Shown piece after piece: positions 37,162 to 46,411 of a DNA stretch of 64,000 nt; within the stretch, counting starts at the first letter, position 1; every line of letters begins with the position of its first letter. Below the pieces are notes generated by a model. It was not told the DNA's origin. It worked only from the letters and a program-made list of their open reading frames with translations, and did not search any database. Position numbers and translations under genes: made by a program. Source of the DNA: JAFAGX01 sp963759875 (GTDB lineage Bacteria; Acidobacteriota; Terriglobia; Terriglobales; Acidobacteriaceae); the NCBI GenBank assembly GCA_963759875.1, contig CAVXBB010000016.1:744001-808000 (forward strand), given 5' to 3'.

Positions 37162-37482
37162 TCATTAGGCTGAAATCTTAAGTCTAGAGGTGGGGCAAGT
37201 CAATGAAGATGAGGAAGTTGGCGGTTTCTCGATGCGATGGTTGATGAAAAATCGCGATATCGCTCAAACCCCCGCTCCCGGGCGAATAGACGGCGCAAGA
37301 TTGTGAGCCTGGTTACAACAGCTATCCGCAATTTCGCGATGCCGACCGCATCCCTCCGACTTGCGTGCTGAAACACTGTCATTACTGACAGTCCCCGAAC
37401 CCAGCCGAATGTATTGAGATGGAGCGGAAAAAAGGCCCGTAATTCTTGACCTAGAACACTAACCATCCTTGGGAGAGGCTCT

Positions 37483-38220
37483 GTGGCTCACGCAATCAGT
37501 CTGCCCAAAGTATCTGGAGTAATCCGAGTCTTGGCCGTCGATAGCAACCGGATGAATAGCCAGGGTTTGGCAACGGCTCTGGACCGGGATGGGCGCTTTC
37601 AGATGCTGGATGCACCGGAGGACGCGCGTGGTATTCTCGCCACAATCCTCAAAGAAAAACCTTCCGTAGTAGTGATCGGCGGTAAAGTAGACGGCGACGC
37701 ACGCAAGGGATTTGAGGTCGTAAGGGAACTGCGCGGAGTGCGTCCCGAGACACGCGTGATCATGTTGCTGGATTCGGGCGAGCGCAGCCAGGTCATTGAA
37801 GCCTTCCGGGCCGGTGCAAGAGGAGTATTTTCGCGCAACGAATCGCTGAAATTGTTGGCGAAATGTATCTACTGCGTGCATCAGGGCCAGATTTGGGCCA
37901 ACAGCATAGAGCTCCGTTATTTGACGGATGCGCTCGGCGAAGCGGTGCCGTTGCGAGTAGTTGACGCCAAGGGAACCGAGTTGCTCTCACTTCGCGAACA
38001 GGAAGTCGTACGATGTGTCGCGGAAGGTATGTCGAACCGTGAAATTGCCCAGCGTCTTGGCCTGACCGAGCACACCGTCAAAAATTACCTCTTCCGTATC
38101 TTTGACAAGCTGGGAGTTTCCAAGCGGGTGGAGGTCGTCCTGTATGCCTACAGCCTAGGCGGGGTTCCGGGTATGGAGCCTCCGCCTACCAAACCAAACG
38201 GGAAGCGCTTGCCGCTATAA
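37483..38220 (+). CDS. LuxR/NarL-type response regulator with a degenerate receiver
   Basis: GTG start after GGGAGAGG. The 245-residue protein has an N-terminal receiver-like domain (IRVLAVDSNRMNSQGLATAL) and a C-terminal LuxR HTH (LSLREQEVVRCVAEGMSNRE, IAQRLGLTEHTVKNYLFRIF). The strand that normally ends with the phosphorylated Asp reads PSVVVIGGKVDGD, with Gly in its place, so control is probably not by phosphorylation. It may respond to a ligand or be constitutively active. Confidence 0.85.
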   Translation: MAHAISLPKVSGVIRVLAVDSNRMNSQGLATALDRDGRFQMLDAPEDARGILATILKEKPSVVVIGGKVDGDARKGFEVVRELRGVRPETRVIMLLDSGERSQVIEAFRAGARGVFSRNESLKLLAKCIYCVHQGQIWANSIELRYLTDALGEAVPLRVVDAKGTELLSLREQEVVRCVAEGMSNREIAQRLGLTEHTVKNYLFRIFDKLGVSKRVEVVLYAYSLGGVPGMEPPPTKPNGKRLPL

Positions 38221-38290
38221 CGCCCATTGAGGTGAATGAGCGCTATCGCTGTTCTCGACATCTGGGAAATGCACGAAGCCAGCATCTAAG

Positions 38291-38458
38291 TCAGGCAGCT
38301 TTGACCTCTTGCCTCCCGCTCTGCAGGAGAGCGATCGCTTCCTCAATCCGCTCCAAAGCCCGGGGATCAAACAATTGCGGGTTTGCGGTTGCCTCTTGGC
38401 GCATTTGGTGCAAAATTATCAGCACGTACTCCGTATCTTCGCTTAGGCGATCCACCAT
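38291..38458 (-). CDS. Small hypothetical protein (55 aa)
   Basis: ATG at 38458 after AAGGGG gives MVDRLSEDTEYVLIILHQMR, then FDPRALERIEEAIALLQSGR and a tail QEVKAA. It is helical, has two amphipathic segments and reads as sensible protein. No family recognised. Its length makes it uncertain. It lies between two response-regulator genes. Confidence 0.4.
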   Translation of the reverse strand: MVDRLSEDTEYVLIILHQMRQEATANPQLFDPRALERIEEAIALLQSGRQEVKAA

Positions 38459-38602
38459 CTACCCCTTGGCCGAATTACTAAAATAGGGTAAGTAGCGATG
38501 AGATTTGGGACACTGCTAGAAGTAACAGCTTGCGGCTGAATCTGTGCAATCTTGCGCACTAATGGCTGATTTCAATCTTAGGGTCGCAACGTGAACCAGG
38601 AA

Positions 38603-39244
38603 CTAGGCAGCAACGAGGCGGTTTCTTATTGCATAGCGTACGAGCTCGGAGTTGCTCTTTGCGCCAAGAATGTCCATAATCCGGTACTTGTGAAAGGCTA
38701 CCGTCCGGACTGTCATATTCAGGATATCGCCAATCTCCTTCATTGTTTTTCCTTCCGCAAGCAGCTGCAGAACTTCCCTCTGTCTTTCCGTAAGGCGTTC
38801 TGCCTCTGCTAACAGTTTTTTCTGCTTCCAGCGTAGGTAAGTGACTTTCTCCTTGAGAGCCGGTGATATATACGTTTTGCCCCTCAGCACCTCTCGAACA
38901 GCAACCACCAACTCGGAGGCGGTGCAGGTTTTCAGCAGATAGCCGGACGCACCTCGGTGCAAGGCCTCCAACGCCAGTTCGGGGTCGGTATTCATGGTGA
39001 GATACACGAGCTTGACCGCATGCAATGCTTCCTTCACCTGTTTCCCGGCATCGAGTCCGTTCAGGATAGGCATGGCAATATCAATTACGATTACGTCTGG
39101 CTTTAACTTCGTGGATTCGCACAGCAAGTCGCGTCCGTTTGCGACTGTACCAACCACATCAAATTCGGTCTCCAACAGTTGCTTGCAGAGTTCTGCCACA
39201 AGGCTGTGATCGTCAGCAATTAGAATACGAGGGCGATTGCGCAT
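38603..39244 (-). CDS. NarL/FixJ-type response regulator
   Basis: The 213-residue protein has a complete receiver: ILIADDHSLVAELCKQ acidic pair, PDVIVIDIAMPILNG with phospho-Asp near residue 55, the Thr in VYLTMNTD and the Lys in GYLLKTCTA. A linker follows, then a LuxR-type HTH (LTERQREVLQLLAEGKTMKE, IGDILNMTVRTVAFHKYRIM). No kinase gene lies next to it, so it is an orphan regulator on the island. Confidence 0.9.
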   Translation of the reverse strand: MRNRPRILIADDHSLVAELCKQLLETEFDVVGTVANGRDLLCESTKLKPDVIVIDIAMPILNGLDAGKQVKEALHAVKLVYLTMNTDPELALEALHRGASGYLLKTCTASELVVAVREVLRGKTYISPALKEKVTYLRWKQKKLLAEAERLTERQREVLQLLAEGKTMKEIGDILNMTVRTVAFHKYRIMDILGAKSNSELVRYAIRNRLVAA

Positions 39245-39381
39245 CGTGTGCTCCTACTTGAGAACTAATGTATCCTCGCGGCAAAATCCTGCCAACATTT
39301 CTCTTTTGTTGTGAATTTAAATCACAGCAGGGCTCAACATTAGAGCACACTCTTGTTAACAGTATGTGAATTCCCTGGATT

Positions 39382-39408
39382 GGTAGTGGCTGAATTTCAG
39401 CCACTACC
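39382..39408. repeat. Perfect palindrome with flanking direct repeats
   Basis: A 27-base palindrome has arms GGTAGTGGCTGAA and TTCAGCCACTACC around a single T. CCCTGGATTGG lies on both sides (39373-39383 and 39408-39418), partly overlapping. It looks like a footprint or fused ends of a small element. It sits 47 bases left of the second IS1182. Confidence 0.65.
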
Positions 39409-39454
39409 CCTGGATTGGGGCCAGGACCTCCTCGGATGGTTGGCGTTAAATCGC

Positions 39455-41001
39455 GTGGCTGTTGAAAAACCCTGCGACAGGAACATCGCTTGCTTGCTGT
39501 TGGGTGTGCGAACCTCTGTTTCTCGCGTCGCCTAGGTGGTGATTGCCGGAGCAGGTGTTAAGGGCTGGCTGAGGTATCGCACCAATCGCTTGATATTCTG
39601 CGCCGCCGCTGCCAGCAAGAACTGCTCGCGCACAAACTTCAGTCTCCGCAGGCGTAAGCGGCGCAGTCCGATCTGATTCTTTAGCTCGGCGAACAAAGCT
39701 TCCACCTTTTTTCTTTGCCGCTGTGCCTTGGCAAAGTCAGGCGTGTTTACCAACTCGCGTGCGCGCTGCCGGGCCGGTTCGTGCTGATGGATGACCAAGC
39801 AACGGAAAGCCGCGCTGGTGCACTGCGGCCGGAGCTGACAAGACCCGCAGCGTTTGCGGGTGCCGATGTAGGTCCAGGCGTGATTGCGATGACTTCGACC
39901 ACCGTAATTCAGGGGCTGACCGGCAGGGCAGATATAGCGATCGTGTTCCGGTTCGTAAGTGAAACGCTCGGGAGCGAAGAAAGGACTCCGCTTTCTGTGG
40001 ATGCTGTCGCGGGTTCGCATATACGGGATGATGTTCCGATCCGCCAACCACTGTAAGAACTCCCCGTTTCCGTATGTGGTGTCGGCCGCTACCGATTCTG
40101 GCTTGCGTCCTTGCCACTCTGCGAAACGGGTCAGCATATCTTGTGCGGCTACCGTCTCCTGGCTCATGCGTGCGGCTGTCGCCTGCACGCCCACAATCAC
40201 GCAGCTTTTGTTGTCTACCAGATAATTGTCGTAGTAACCGAGACGGGCTGGTGTTCCGCCTTTCGTGGCATAGGTCGAATCGGGATCTGTGGTCGATACT
40301 TGCTCCTGCTGATGCACCGGTTCCTCTACCGGGTTCTGCTCTTCCACTTCCTTCAGATACTGGCGCACACTGTGATGAACCTGTGCTGCTTCTGCCAGCT
40401 GCTCGCGCGGAATCCGACTCTCCTTGGCCGCGCTCGCCTCCACGAAGCTGCCATCGACCGACAGGTGCTTGCCCTGCACCAGTCCCACTTCCACACACTG
40501 CCGCACGATCTGCTCAAACAACTGCTCGAACAATTTCGAGTCCTCAAATCGTCCGTGCCGGTTCTTGGAAAACGTCGAGTGATGCGGGATCTCCTGATCG
40601 AAGCCGAGGCCGGTGAACCAGCGCCAGGCCAGATGCATGCGCAGCTCTTCCACCAGCTTGCGCTCGCTGGTGATTCCGTAGAGATAGCCGATCAGCAGAA
40701 TGCGTAACAGGAGTTCGGGATCGATCGAGGGCCGCCCGGTCTCACTGTAGCTGTCTTTCAGTCGCTGCCGTACAAACTCGAAACCGATGTGCTTGTCGAT
40801 GAGCCGCAGCAGATGGTTTTCAGGAACCTGATCGTCCAGACGGAAGTAGTAGAACAATGCTTCTGAGCGGGCGTGGTACCCCATCATAATCAGCAGGCCT
40901 CCGGGAATCGAAATCCAGCGCAGCATGTGAAGAGATGATTCCTTCTAACATGCTTTCGCTAACTCTCGCCCGCCCATCCCAGTGACTTTTTCAACACCCA
41001 C
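39455..41001 (-). mobile_element. IS1182-family insertion sequence, second copy
   Basis: The ends are GTGGCTGTTGAAAAA at the left and the complement of GTGGGTGTTGAAAAA at the right. No clear target duplication is seen; instead AATCGC precedes and AGGCGATT follows, i.e. the ends of dispersed palindromic repeats. It is related to but clearly different from the copy at 32233. Confidence 0.75.
39532..40926 (-). CDS. IS1182-family transposase
   Basis: The 464-residue protein is intact, with the same blocks as the copy at 32309: FYYFRLDDQVPENHLLRLID, LSVDGSFVEASAAKE, VAADTTYGNGEFLQW and RKKVEALFAELKNQIGLRRL. The N-terminal 200 residues are closely similar to the first copy; the middle (DSIHRKRSPFFAPERF) differs. 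The two therefore arrived separately or diverged long ago. Confidence 0.9.
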   Translation of the reverse strand: MLRWISIPGGLLIMMGYHARSEALFYYFRLDDQVPENHLLRLIDKHIGFEFVRQRLKDSYSETGRPSIDPELLLRILLIGYLYGITSERKLVEELRMHLAWRWFTGLGFDQEIPHHSTFSKNRHGRFEDSKLFEQLFEQIVRQCVEVGLVQGKHLSVDGSFVEASAAKESRIPREQLAEAAQVHHSVRQYLKEVEEQNPVEEPVHQQEQVSTTDPDSTYATKGGTPARLGYYDNYLVDNKSCVIVGVQATAARMSQETVAAQDMLTRFAEWQGRKPESVAADTTYGNGEFLQWLADRNIIPYMRTRDSIHRKRSPFFAPERFTYEPEHDRYICPAGQPLNYGGRSHRNHAWTYIGTRKRCGSCQLRPQCTSAAFRCLVIHQHEPARQRARELVNTPDFAKAQRQRKKVEALFAELKNQIGLRRLRLRRLKFVREQFLLAAAAQNIKRLVRYLSQPLTPAPAITT

Positions 41002-41058
41002 AGGCGATTTCACTCAAAACCCCTGCCGCGGTCATTTTGAGTTCTATAAAAAGGGAGG
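41002..41058 (+). repeat. Dispersed palindromic repeat (GGCGATTT type)
   Basis: AGGCGATTTCACTCAAAACC, CCTGCCGCGG, then TCATTTTGAGT and TATAAAAAG. ACTCAAAA and TTTTGAGT form the arms. Related copies lie near 37225, 45062, 48040, 48412, 50760, 51354 and 53763. The rest of 41059-41427 is IS110 downstream sequence with no gene. Confidence 0.6.
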
Positions 41059-41427
41059 TCAAGAAAAAAGTTCTGCCTAGACCGGAATGGAGATTGGTTT
41101 CTCGAGATCCAGCCCACGTTCCATTGGCTTCGCTGCAGGTTTTGTCTTTGGGCTCTCATAAGTTTCTCTGCTACAGGTGGCGCCATCGAGTTGAGAGAGC
41201 AACAAGCGAGTAGTGGTTGAATGTCAACCATGGTTCTATCCGAGGCTCGTGGCCTATGGCTATTTCTGGTTATCCGAGGGGGCATAACGTGATATGAGTG
41301 ACTCGGTGCTCATGCACACAGGGCCAGATCTCAAAACCTGATACTTCCCTCGAACCGAGCATCCCGAGAACCCGACCGGCCACCACCGACGAGAAACTGT
41401 GATGGGAGGGCTGTTCCTCAGCGATGC

Positions 41428-42495
41428 TCAAGCTGCTTGTCGCTGCAACTGTTGGATGTCGAAATTCGCTCCTTTCTTCCACATGGTTAATGTGATGGCT
41501 GCAATCTTCCGTGCCAGAGTGAGGCGGGCCATGGTCGGCCGCATGCCTTTGGCAACTCGTGCAAGATAAAAATCCTGCAAAGGGCCGGGACGTGTGCTGG
41601 CGGAGATGGCTGCTCCTTTGAAAAGATTCTTCAGGTCGGAATTGTGGTTGTCATTCAGACCACATACGGTAATGCGCTCGCGGTTGCGTTGCAGTTTGCC
41701 TCGCACCCAACGGTACTCACCACTGTCGTGAACCTCTACGGCGAAACCGCAATACGCCCAGAGCTGGCGCTTGGTACGAAAACGGTGCGGTGTTTGCAGC
41801 AGGGCCACGAGTAGAGCTGCTCGAATCGGACCGATCGAAGGAATCTGGCGAAGCAATTTTACGGCCGCGTGTTTCTGACTTTCCAGCAACAGCTGGCGGC
41901 GCGCTTCCTGACGCACGGGTTCGAGACTGTCCAATTGCTGGTATAAATGTTCGGCTCGAATCCGCACCCCTGGTTCCACTAGCTTGGCCAGCCATTCGGC
42001 ACGATGACGGCGAGTGTAGACGCTGGTGCCCGCACAAGGAATGGCCCAACTTCGATAAACCGATTTAATCCGATTCATCACCCGGGTCATATCCTTGGTG
42101 AGGGTTAAATAACTTCGCCCCAACTCTTTTAAAGCCCGGGTTCCATGCTCTCCGTGGAACACCGGCTTGACTTGGTTGGTACGTAACAACTCTGCCAACT
42201 TGCGCGCATCCACCCGATCATTCTTGTTGCCATCCTGCAACAGAGCGTTCTTGCGCGGATCGCAGACCACCAACCGGCTGACATAGGACTTCAGCAAATC
42301 GTGCAACCAGGCTGCCGAGGTCCCTTCCTCGAAGGTCAATGCCAGAGTTCCACGCAGTCCTTGAACGAACTCCAGAATCGTGCTTGCCTTCGTTTCGAGC
42401 ACGCTTTCCATGATCAGCTTGCCCTGTACATCCCTCACCGCCACGGAAATGGTGGCTTGATGAACGTCCATACCGATATACTTCTCTTGACTCAT
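41428..42495 (-). CDS. IS110-family transposase
   Basis: The 355-residue protein has an N-terminal RuvC-like DEDD domain (KYIGMDVHQATISVAVRDVQ, LTFEEGTSAAWLHDLL, NKNDRVDARKLAELL). Its C-terminal Transposase_20 domain contains LRQIPSIGPIRAALLVALLQ and the conserved Ser region. These enzymes recombine through a seeker (bridge) RNA encoded next to the gene and leave no inverted repeats, so the element's exact ends cannot be set here. The flanks 42496-42773 hold no other gene. Confidence 0.9.
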   Translation of the reverse strand: MSQEKYIGMDVHQATISVAVRDVQGKLIMESVLETKASTILEFVQGLRGTLALTFEEGTSAAWLHDLLKSYVSRLVVCDPRKNALLQDGNKNDRVDARKLAELLRTNQVKPVFHGEHGTRALKELGRSYLTLTKDMTRVMNRIKSVYRSWAIPCAGTSVYTRRHRAEWLAKLVEPGVRIRAEHLYQQLDSLEPVRQEARRQLLLESQKHAAVKLLRQIPSIGPIRAALLVALLQTPHRFRTKRQLWAYCGFAVEVHDSGEYRWVRGKLQRNRERITVCGLNDNHNSDLKNLFKGAAISASTRPGPLQDFYLARVAKGMRPTMARLTLARKIAAITLTMWKKGANFDIQQLQRQAA

Positions 42496-42773
42496 AAAGG
42501 CGCTCCTTTTCGGTAAGTGTGCGGTTCCAACGACTCACAACCTACCGCAAAAGTGGGCGCCTTTTTATATTGCGTGATATGGGGATTTATCGCCAGTAAC
42601 GATCCCACACTCGACCAAACCGTCATTTTTTCAGGACGGTAATTGGACTGACGACAGGTGGCTGGACTTCGTCCTGCAATTGCCATCCATCCAACGAATC
42701 GCTGGCAATTTTGTCAGTTGGAGATCACTGCAGACAGACGTACAAACACTGCTAAATGCCAGTGCCTATGGTG

Positions 42774-43475
42774 ATGATGAACAAAAGCATCTGCACCTTG
42801 AGTATTTTGGCACTCACGTTCGCTCCGCTTGTGGCTGCACAAAACCAGGATTCGGTCAAGGCTGAGGAGAAATCCAGCGCCGAGAGCCGAGGAATCAAGC
42901 ATCTTTTCAACTACCTAAACATGGCAGGCACAGCGAAGGCTAGCGAATTCCAACCCTTAACTCAACATGAGCGAACCCAACTCTACCTAAAGACGATGGT
43001 AAACCCCTTAGGTTACCTGAAGGTTGGATTCTCGGCAGGAATCGATCAATGGAAAGACAAACCTTCAGAGTGGGAACAAGGGGCGTCCGGGTACGGTAAG
43101 CGATTTGCGAACATCCTAGGCCAGTATTCAATTCAGCGCACGGTAACGTTCAGTCTGAGTAGCGTCTTACACGAAGACAACCGCTATTTCAATTCGGGCA
43201 AGAAGGGGCTCTGGTCTCGCACTGGGTATGCCGTGGCGAGCGGCATCCTTGCGCGGCACGATGATGGAACCCGGCACCTCTCGATTTCCCAATTGGGCGG
43301 GGTGGCAGCTGGTGCTTTTCTGTCTCGCTTTTGGCAGCCTCCGAGCACGCACTCTGCGGGGAGTGGAGCCGTCAGCTTTGGCATCACCATGGCGAGCAAT
43401 ATGGGATTCGGCGTAGTGAAAGAATTTCTTCCCGATCTAGGGCGCGCGATCACAAACGCGCGCAAGGGGCAGTGA
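42774..43475 (+). CDS. Conserved exported protein, function unknown
   Basis: Several in-frame Mets lie at the start; I choose MMNKSICTLSILALTFAPLV, which gives a clean signal peptide ending VAAQ. The mature part has LTQHERTQLYLKTMVNPLGY, GYGKRFANILGQYSIQRTVT, EDNRYFNSGKKGLWSRTGYA and a Gly-rich hydrophobic end. Similar proteins recur in Acidobacteriota without assigned function; an outer-membrane or periplasmic site is likely. Confidence 0.6.
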   Translation: MMNKSICTLSILALTFAPLVAAQNQDSVKAEEKSSAESRGIKHLFNYLNMAGTAKASEFQPLTQHERTQLYLKTMVNPLGYLKVGFSAGIDQWKDKPSEWEQGASGYGKRFANILGQYSIQRTVTFSLSSVLHEDNRYFNSGKKGLWSRTGYAVASGILARHDDGTRHLSISQLGGVAAGAFLSRFWQPPSTHSAGSGAVSFGITMASNMGFGVVKEFLPDLGRAITNARKGQ

Positions 43476-43800
43476 GTGCCTTCCTTAACAGCAGACCAAG
43501 GCATTAATAATCATTGGCCATCCGCGACTCTAGTACATGGAAGTTAACTGACGTTAACAGGTTCAGCATGACGGTCTACCGTCGCAACCAAGCATGAAAA
43601 TGTGTGTGTGCTAGGCGCACAATGCTGGGTGCCGCTGCCGACCAAGCTCGGAATCATCGCACTAGCGCGGTAGTTAGAGCCTGTTTAACAGGTTGAGCGG
43701 GACGCCCTAGGAACAACCGAGTGTAGCCTCCTACGGGAGAGCGCGAAAGGGAGAATCTTTAGACAACTGGCGTCTTCGGCAGTGGCCGAAGGAGAACGCC

Positions 43801-45048
43801 ATGAAGGTTCATCGCAACTGCTGCGGACTCGATGTGCACAAGCAAACCATCGCCGCCTGTCTGATTTACCAAGACGGGAGTGGAAATACATACAAAGAGA
43901 AACGGCTGTTCGGCACAATGACGCGAGACTTGCGCGAACTCGCCCAGTGGTTGCGCGGGGCTGAGGTGAGTGCCGTCGCCATGGAAGCCACGGGCGTTTA
44001 TTGGGTACCCGTGTGGAATGTGCTTGAGCGGGCGGGCTTGCACCTACTGCTCATCAACCCAGAACATTACAAAGCGGTCCGCGGTAAAAAGACTGATCTG
44101 AAAGACGGCGAGCGGATCGCAGAGTTGTTGCAGGACGGACGCTTGGAAGCCAGTTTCGTTCCTTCCCCCCAGCTTCGGATTCTGCGCGATCTGACCCGCT
44201 ATCGCGTGAAGTTAGTGCAGCATCAATCCTCCGTCGCCTGCCGCATTCAGAAGCTACTGGAGCAGTGCAACATCAAACTCGGCTCGGTAGCCAGCAACGT
44301 GTTGGGCGTCAGTGGCACAGCCATGTTGCAGGCGTTGGCAAGTGGGGAGACCAACCCGGAACGCCTTGCCGACTTGTCCAAGAAGCAACTCCGCAAAAAG
44401 ATTCCGGCACTGCGGCTCGCGCTGGACGGGTACCTCATGCCGCATCACCGCTTTCTGCTACGCGACATGCTGGATGAGCTCACCCAGATCGAGGCCCAAC
44501 TTTCGCGCTTGGAAGCGGAAATCGAAAGGAACATTCCACCTTTTCAGAACGCTCTCCAGGCATGGATGAGCATACCCGGCGTCAAGCAGCGTGTGGCGTG
44601 GACGCTGGTGGCCGAGATCGGCCCTGACATGCAGGTGTTCCCCTCACCCGCGCACATCGCCAGCTGGGCCGGAGTCTGTCCGGGAAACAACGAGAGCGCG
44701 GGCAAGCGGAAAAGCGGAAAAACGCGCAAAGGAAACTGCTGGGCACGGCGGGCACTCTGCGAGGCCGCTTGGGTTGCAGCCAAGGCCAAGAAAAGCTATC
44801 TCGCTGCCCAGTTCCGTCGGCTTGCCGCCACACGCGGAAACAAGCGAGCCATTATTGCTGTCGCCCACACCATTCTGACTATCGGCTATCACATGCTCCA
44901 GCGCGGCACCCTCTACCAAGATCTCGGTGCCAACTACTTCGACCAACGCCACGTCCTCCGCACCACGAAACGCCTGGTGAAGAGACTTGAAGCTCTGGGT
45001 CATCGAGTCATCTTGCAGTCGGCTCTTTCTAACGCAGGCAGCGCATGA
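43801..45048 (+). CDS. IS110-family transposase, second type
   Basis: The 415-residue protein carries HRNCCGLDVHKQTIAACLIY (first Asp), AVAMEATGVYWVPVWNVL, KTDLKDGERIAELLQDG and the C-terminal SIPGVKQRVAWTLVAEIGPD plus GWA/SWAGVCPGNNESAGKRKS. It is much longer than, and distinct from, the one at 41428. The region 43476-43800 has only leader sequence; the bridge RNA of IS110 elements is usually encoded in such non-coding ends. Confidence 0.92.
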   Translation: MKVHRNCCGLDVHKQTIAACLIYQDGSGNTYKEKRLFGTMTRDLRELAQWLRGAEVSAVAMEATGVYWVPVWNVLERAGLHLLLINPEHYKAVRGKKTDLKDGERIAELLQDGRLEASFVPSPQLRILRDLTRYRVKLVQHQSSVACRIQKLLEQCNIKLGSVASNVLGVSGTAMLQALASGETNPERLADLSKKQLRKKIPALRLALDGYLMPHHRFLLRDMLDELTQIEAQLSRLEAEIERNIPPFQNALQAWMSIPGVKQRVAWTLVAEIGPDMQVFPSPAHIASWAGVCPGNNESAGKRKSGKTRKGNCWARRALCEAAWVAAKAKKSYLAAQFRRLAATRGNKRAIIAVAHTILTIGYHMLQRGTLYQDLGANYFDQRHVLRTTKRLVKRLEALGHRVILQSALSNAGSA

Positions 45049-45061
45049 TCAATTTTCAAGG

Positions 45062-45118
45062 GAGGCGATTTGACTCAAACCCCCTGCCGTGGTCATTTTG
45101 AGTGGTATAGGGATATTT
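45062..45118 (+). repeat. Dispersed palindromic repeat, copy next to IS110
   Basis: GGCGATTTGACTCAAACCCC, CTGCCGTGG, TCATTTTGAGTGGTATAGGG and ATATTTCGACAG. This is the clearest full copy of the family described at 41002. It begins 13 bases after the IS110 stop codon. Confidence 0.6.
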
Positions 45119-45158
45119 CGACAGTACAGGCTGTTGGTGAAATGGGGGCCTTCTTCGG

Positions 45159-45692
45159 ATGAATCCTGTCACATCTGACAGTTCAAAAACAGCTGAGGGT
45201 CGCTTAAGGTTTTTGGGGATTAGTCGCCCTTTCGGACATTCGCAGGTGAAGAATTCTCTTTCCTACGCGTCGATTGCAGTCGCTCTCCTGGCCTTGGGGT
45301 CTTTGGGGTTCAGGGCTTCATCGAGATCCACGCCCTCACTGAAGAGCTATGCCCCGCCGCCCAGTTCTGTTGTGATCTGTGGCATTCAGGATCATCCGTG
45401 CGCGACATACACTGTTTCCTTCCACGAGCCCGCCATCGGCTATGGCGACTCACAGGGAGAAGGTGTGACTGACTACACCGCCAAAACCATTTCCGTTGCA
45501 CGGAGCAACGATCGCTTCACGAACGTGAGGGCACTTCAACACGAGGTCTACCATGCGGTTCTCTGGGAACGTGGTTTTCGCGACGCTGACACATGGGACA
45601 TTCATGCCTGGATTTACTTTTCCGAGGGGGCATTCCCCATCCTCTTTCACGACAACCCAGAGTTGGTCAAATACCTGACGGCAGGATACTAG
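45159..45692 (+). CDS. Exported or anchored protein with an HExxH motif
   Basis: The 177-residue frame has a hydrophobic segment at about 35-52 (YASIAVALLALGSLGF), so a start further in (VKNSLSYASI) may be the real one. The rest has a short conserved part with VRALQHEVYHAVLWERGFRD, where HEVYH fits the zinc-protease HExxH signature. A downstream Asp/His (DTWDIHAWIYF) could be a third ligand. Function is open; a small secreted metallopeptidase is one possibility. Confidence 0.5.
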   Translation: MNPVTSDSSKTAEGRLRFLGISRPFGHSQVKNSLSYASIAVALLALGSLGFRASSRSTPSLKSYAPPPSSVVICGIQDHPCATYTVSFHEPAIGYGDSQGEGVTDYTAKTISVARSNDRFTNVRALQHEVYHAVLWERGFRDADTWDIHAWIYFSEGAFPILFHDNPELVKYLTAGY

Positions 45693-45774
45693 GTTAAGGT
45701 GGTTCCTATTAAACGCAATCAAGGACATCAATTACTTTGGTCGGGTTGCGTACGTCACCTGATGACTTCGGGGA

Positions 45775-46185
45775 TTACGGCTGGATAAGCGGAAGCGCCG
45801 ATGCGAATTGAAGGTCAATCATCAACTGCATCTGCCTGTCCAGCTGGTAGAACAGTGCTGTATTTTGGGGTGAGAGTATTTTGCGGAATTTCGGAATATA
45901 CCTCTTACTCAACCGCGCCAGAGATTCACCGAGATCCGGCCACTGCTTAACGGCGCTTTCGGCTTCGGTATCAGTCAGGGCACCGCGGGTTTGCACGTGC
46001 TGTTTGATTAATTGGTATTTCGCGTCATCGATCTTGGCCAATTCCGAAATGTATTGTTCGTAAACGGGCCAGAATCTCTGCGCTTCCGCGTCACTCAGCT
46101 TCATGTTACTGGCCATTATTTCCACGCGGTTAGAACAGACATTAAGCATTACAACAGACGGATACATGTTCCAACTATGATGCAT
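45775..46185 (-). pseudogene. Periplasmic Spy/LTXXQ-like helical protein, N-terminus lost
   Basis: MKLSDAEAQRFWPVYEQYIS, then SLARLSKRYIPKFRKILSPQ and ALFYQLDRQMQLMIDLQFAS match the C-terminal two-thirds of a family of small helical periplasmic proteins common in Acidobacteriota. The normal signal peptide is absent; the residues in front (MHHSWNMYPSVVMLNVCSNR) are neither a signal nor recognisable. Probably truncated by an insertion. It could also be a cytosolic relic. Confidence 0.5.
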
Positions 46186-46411
46186 GCTGTTTACCTTTTT
46201 AGCTTTCTGAAATTGAAGTCGAGTTTTTACCGCAGCTTAGAAAAGCTAGTCGTTCACGAGTTCATTGGCAACAGTAGGATTTACGGGTGAACGACTCGAA
46301 AACATTAGGATCACACATAGGGCCGTGCTCGCAATTTGTACTCTGCTCCGCCCCGTTCTGTTCCAGGGTCGAAATCTCGTCAACCGTTACTGACCTGCCC
46401 CCTGCTTTCGT

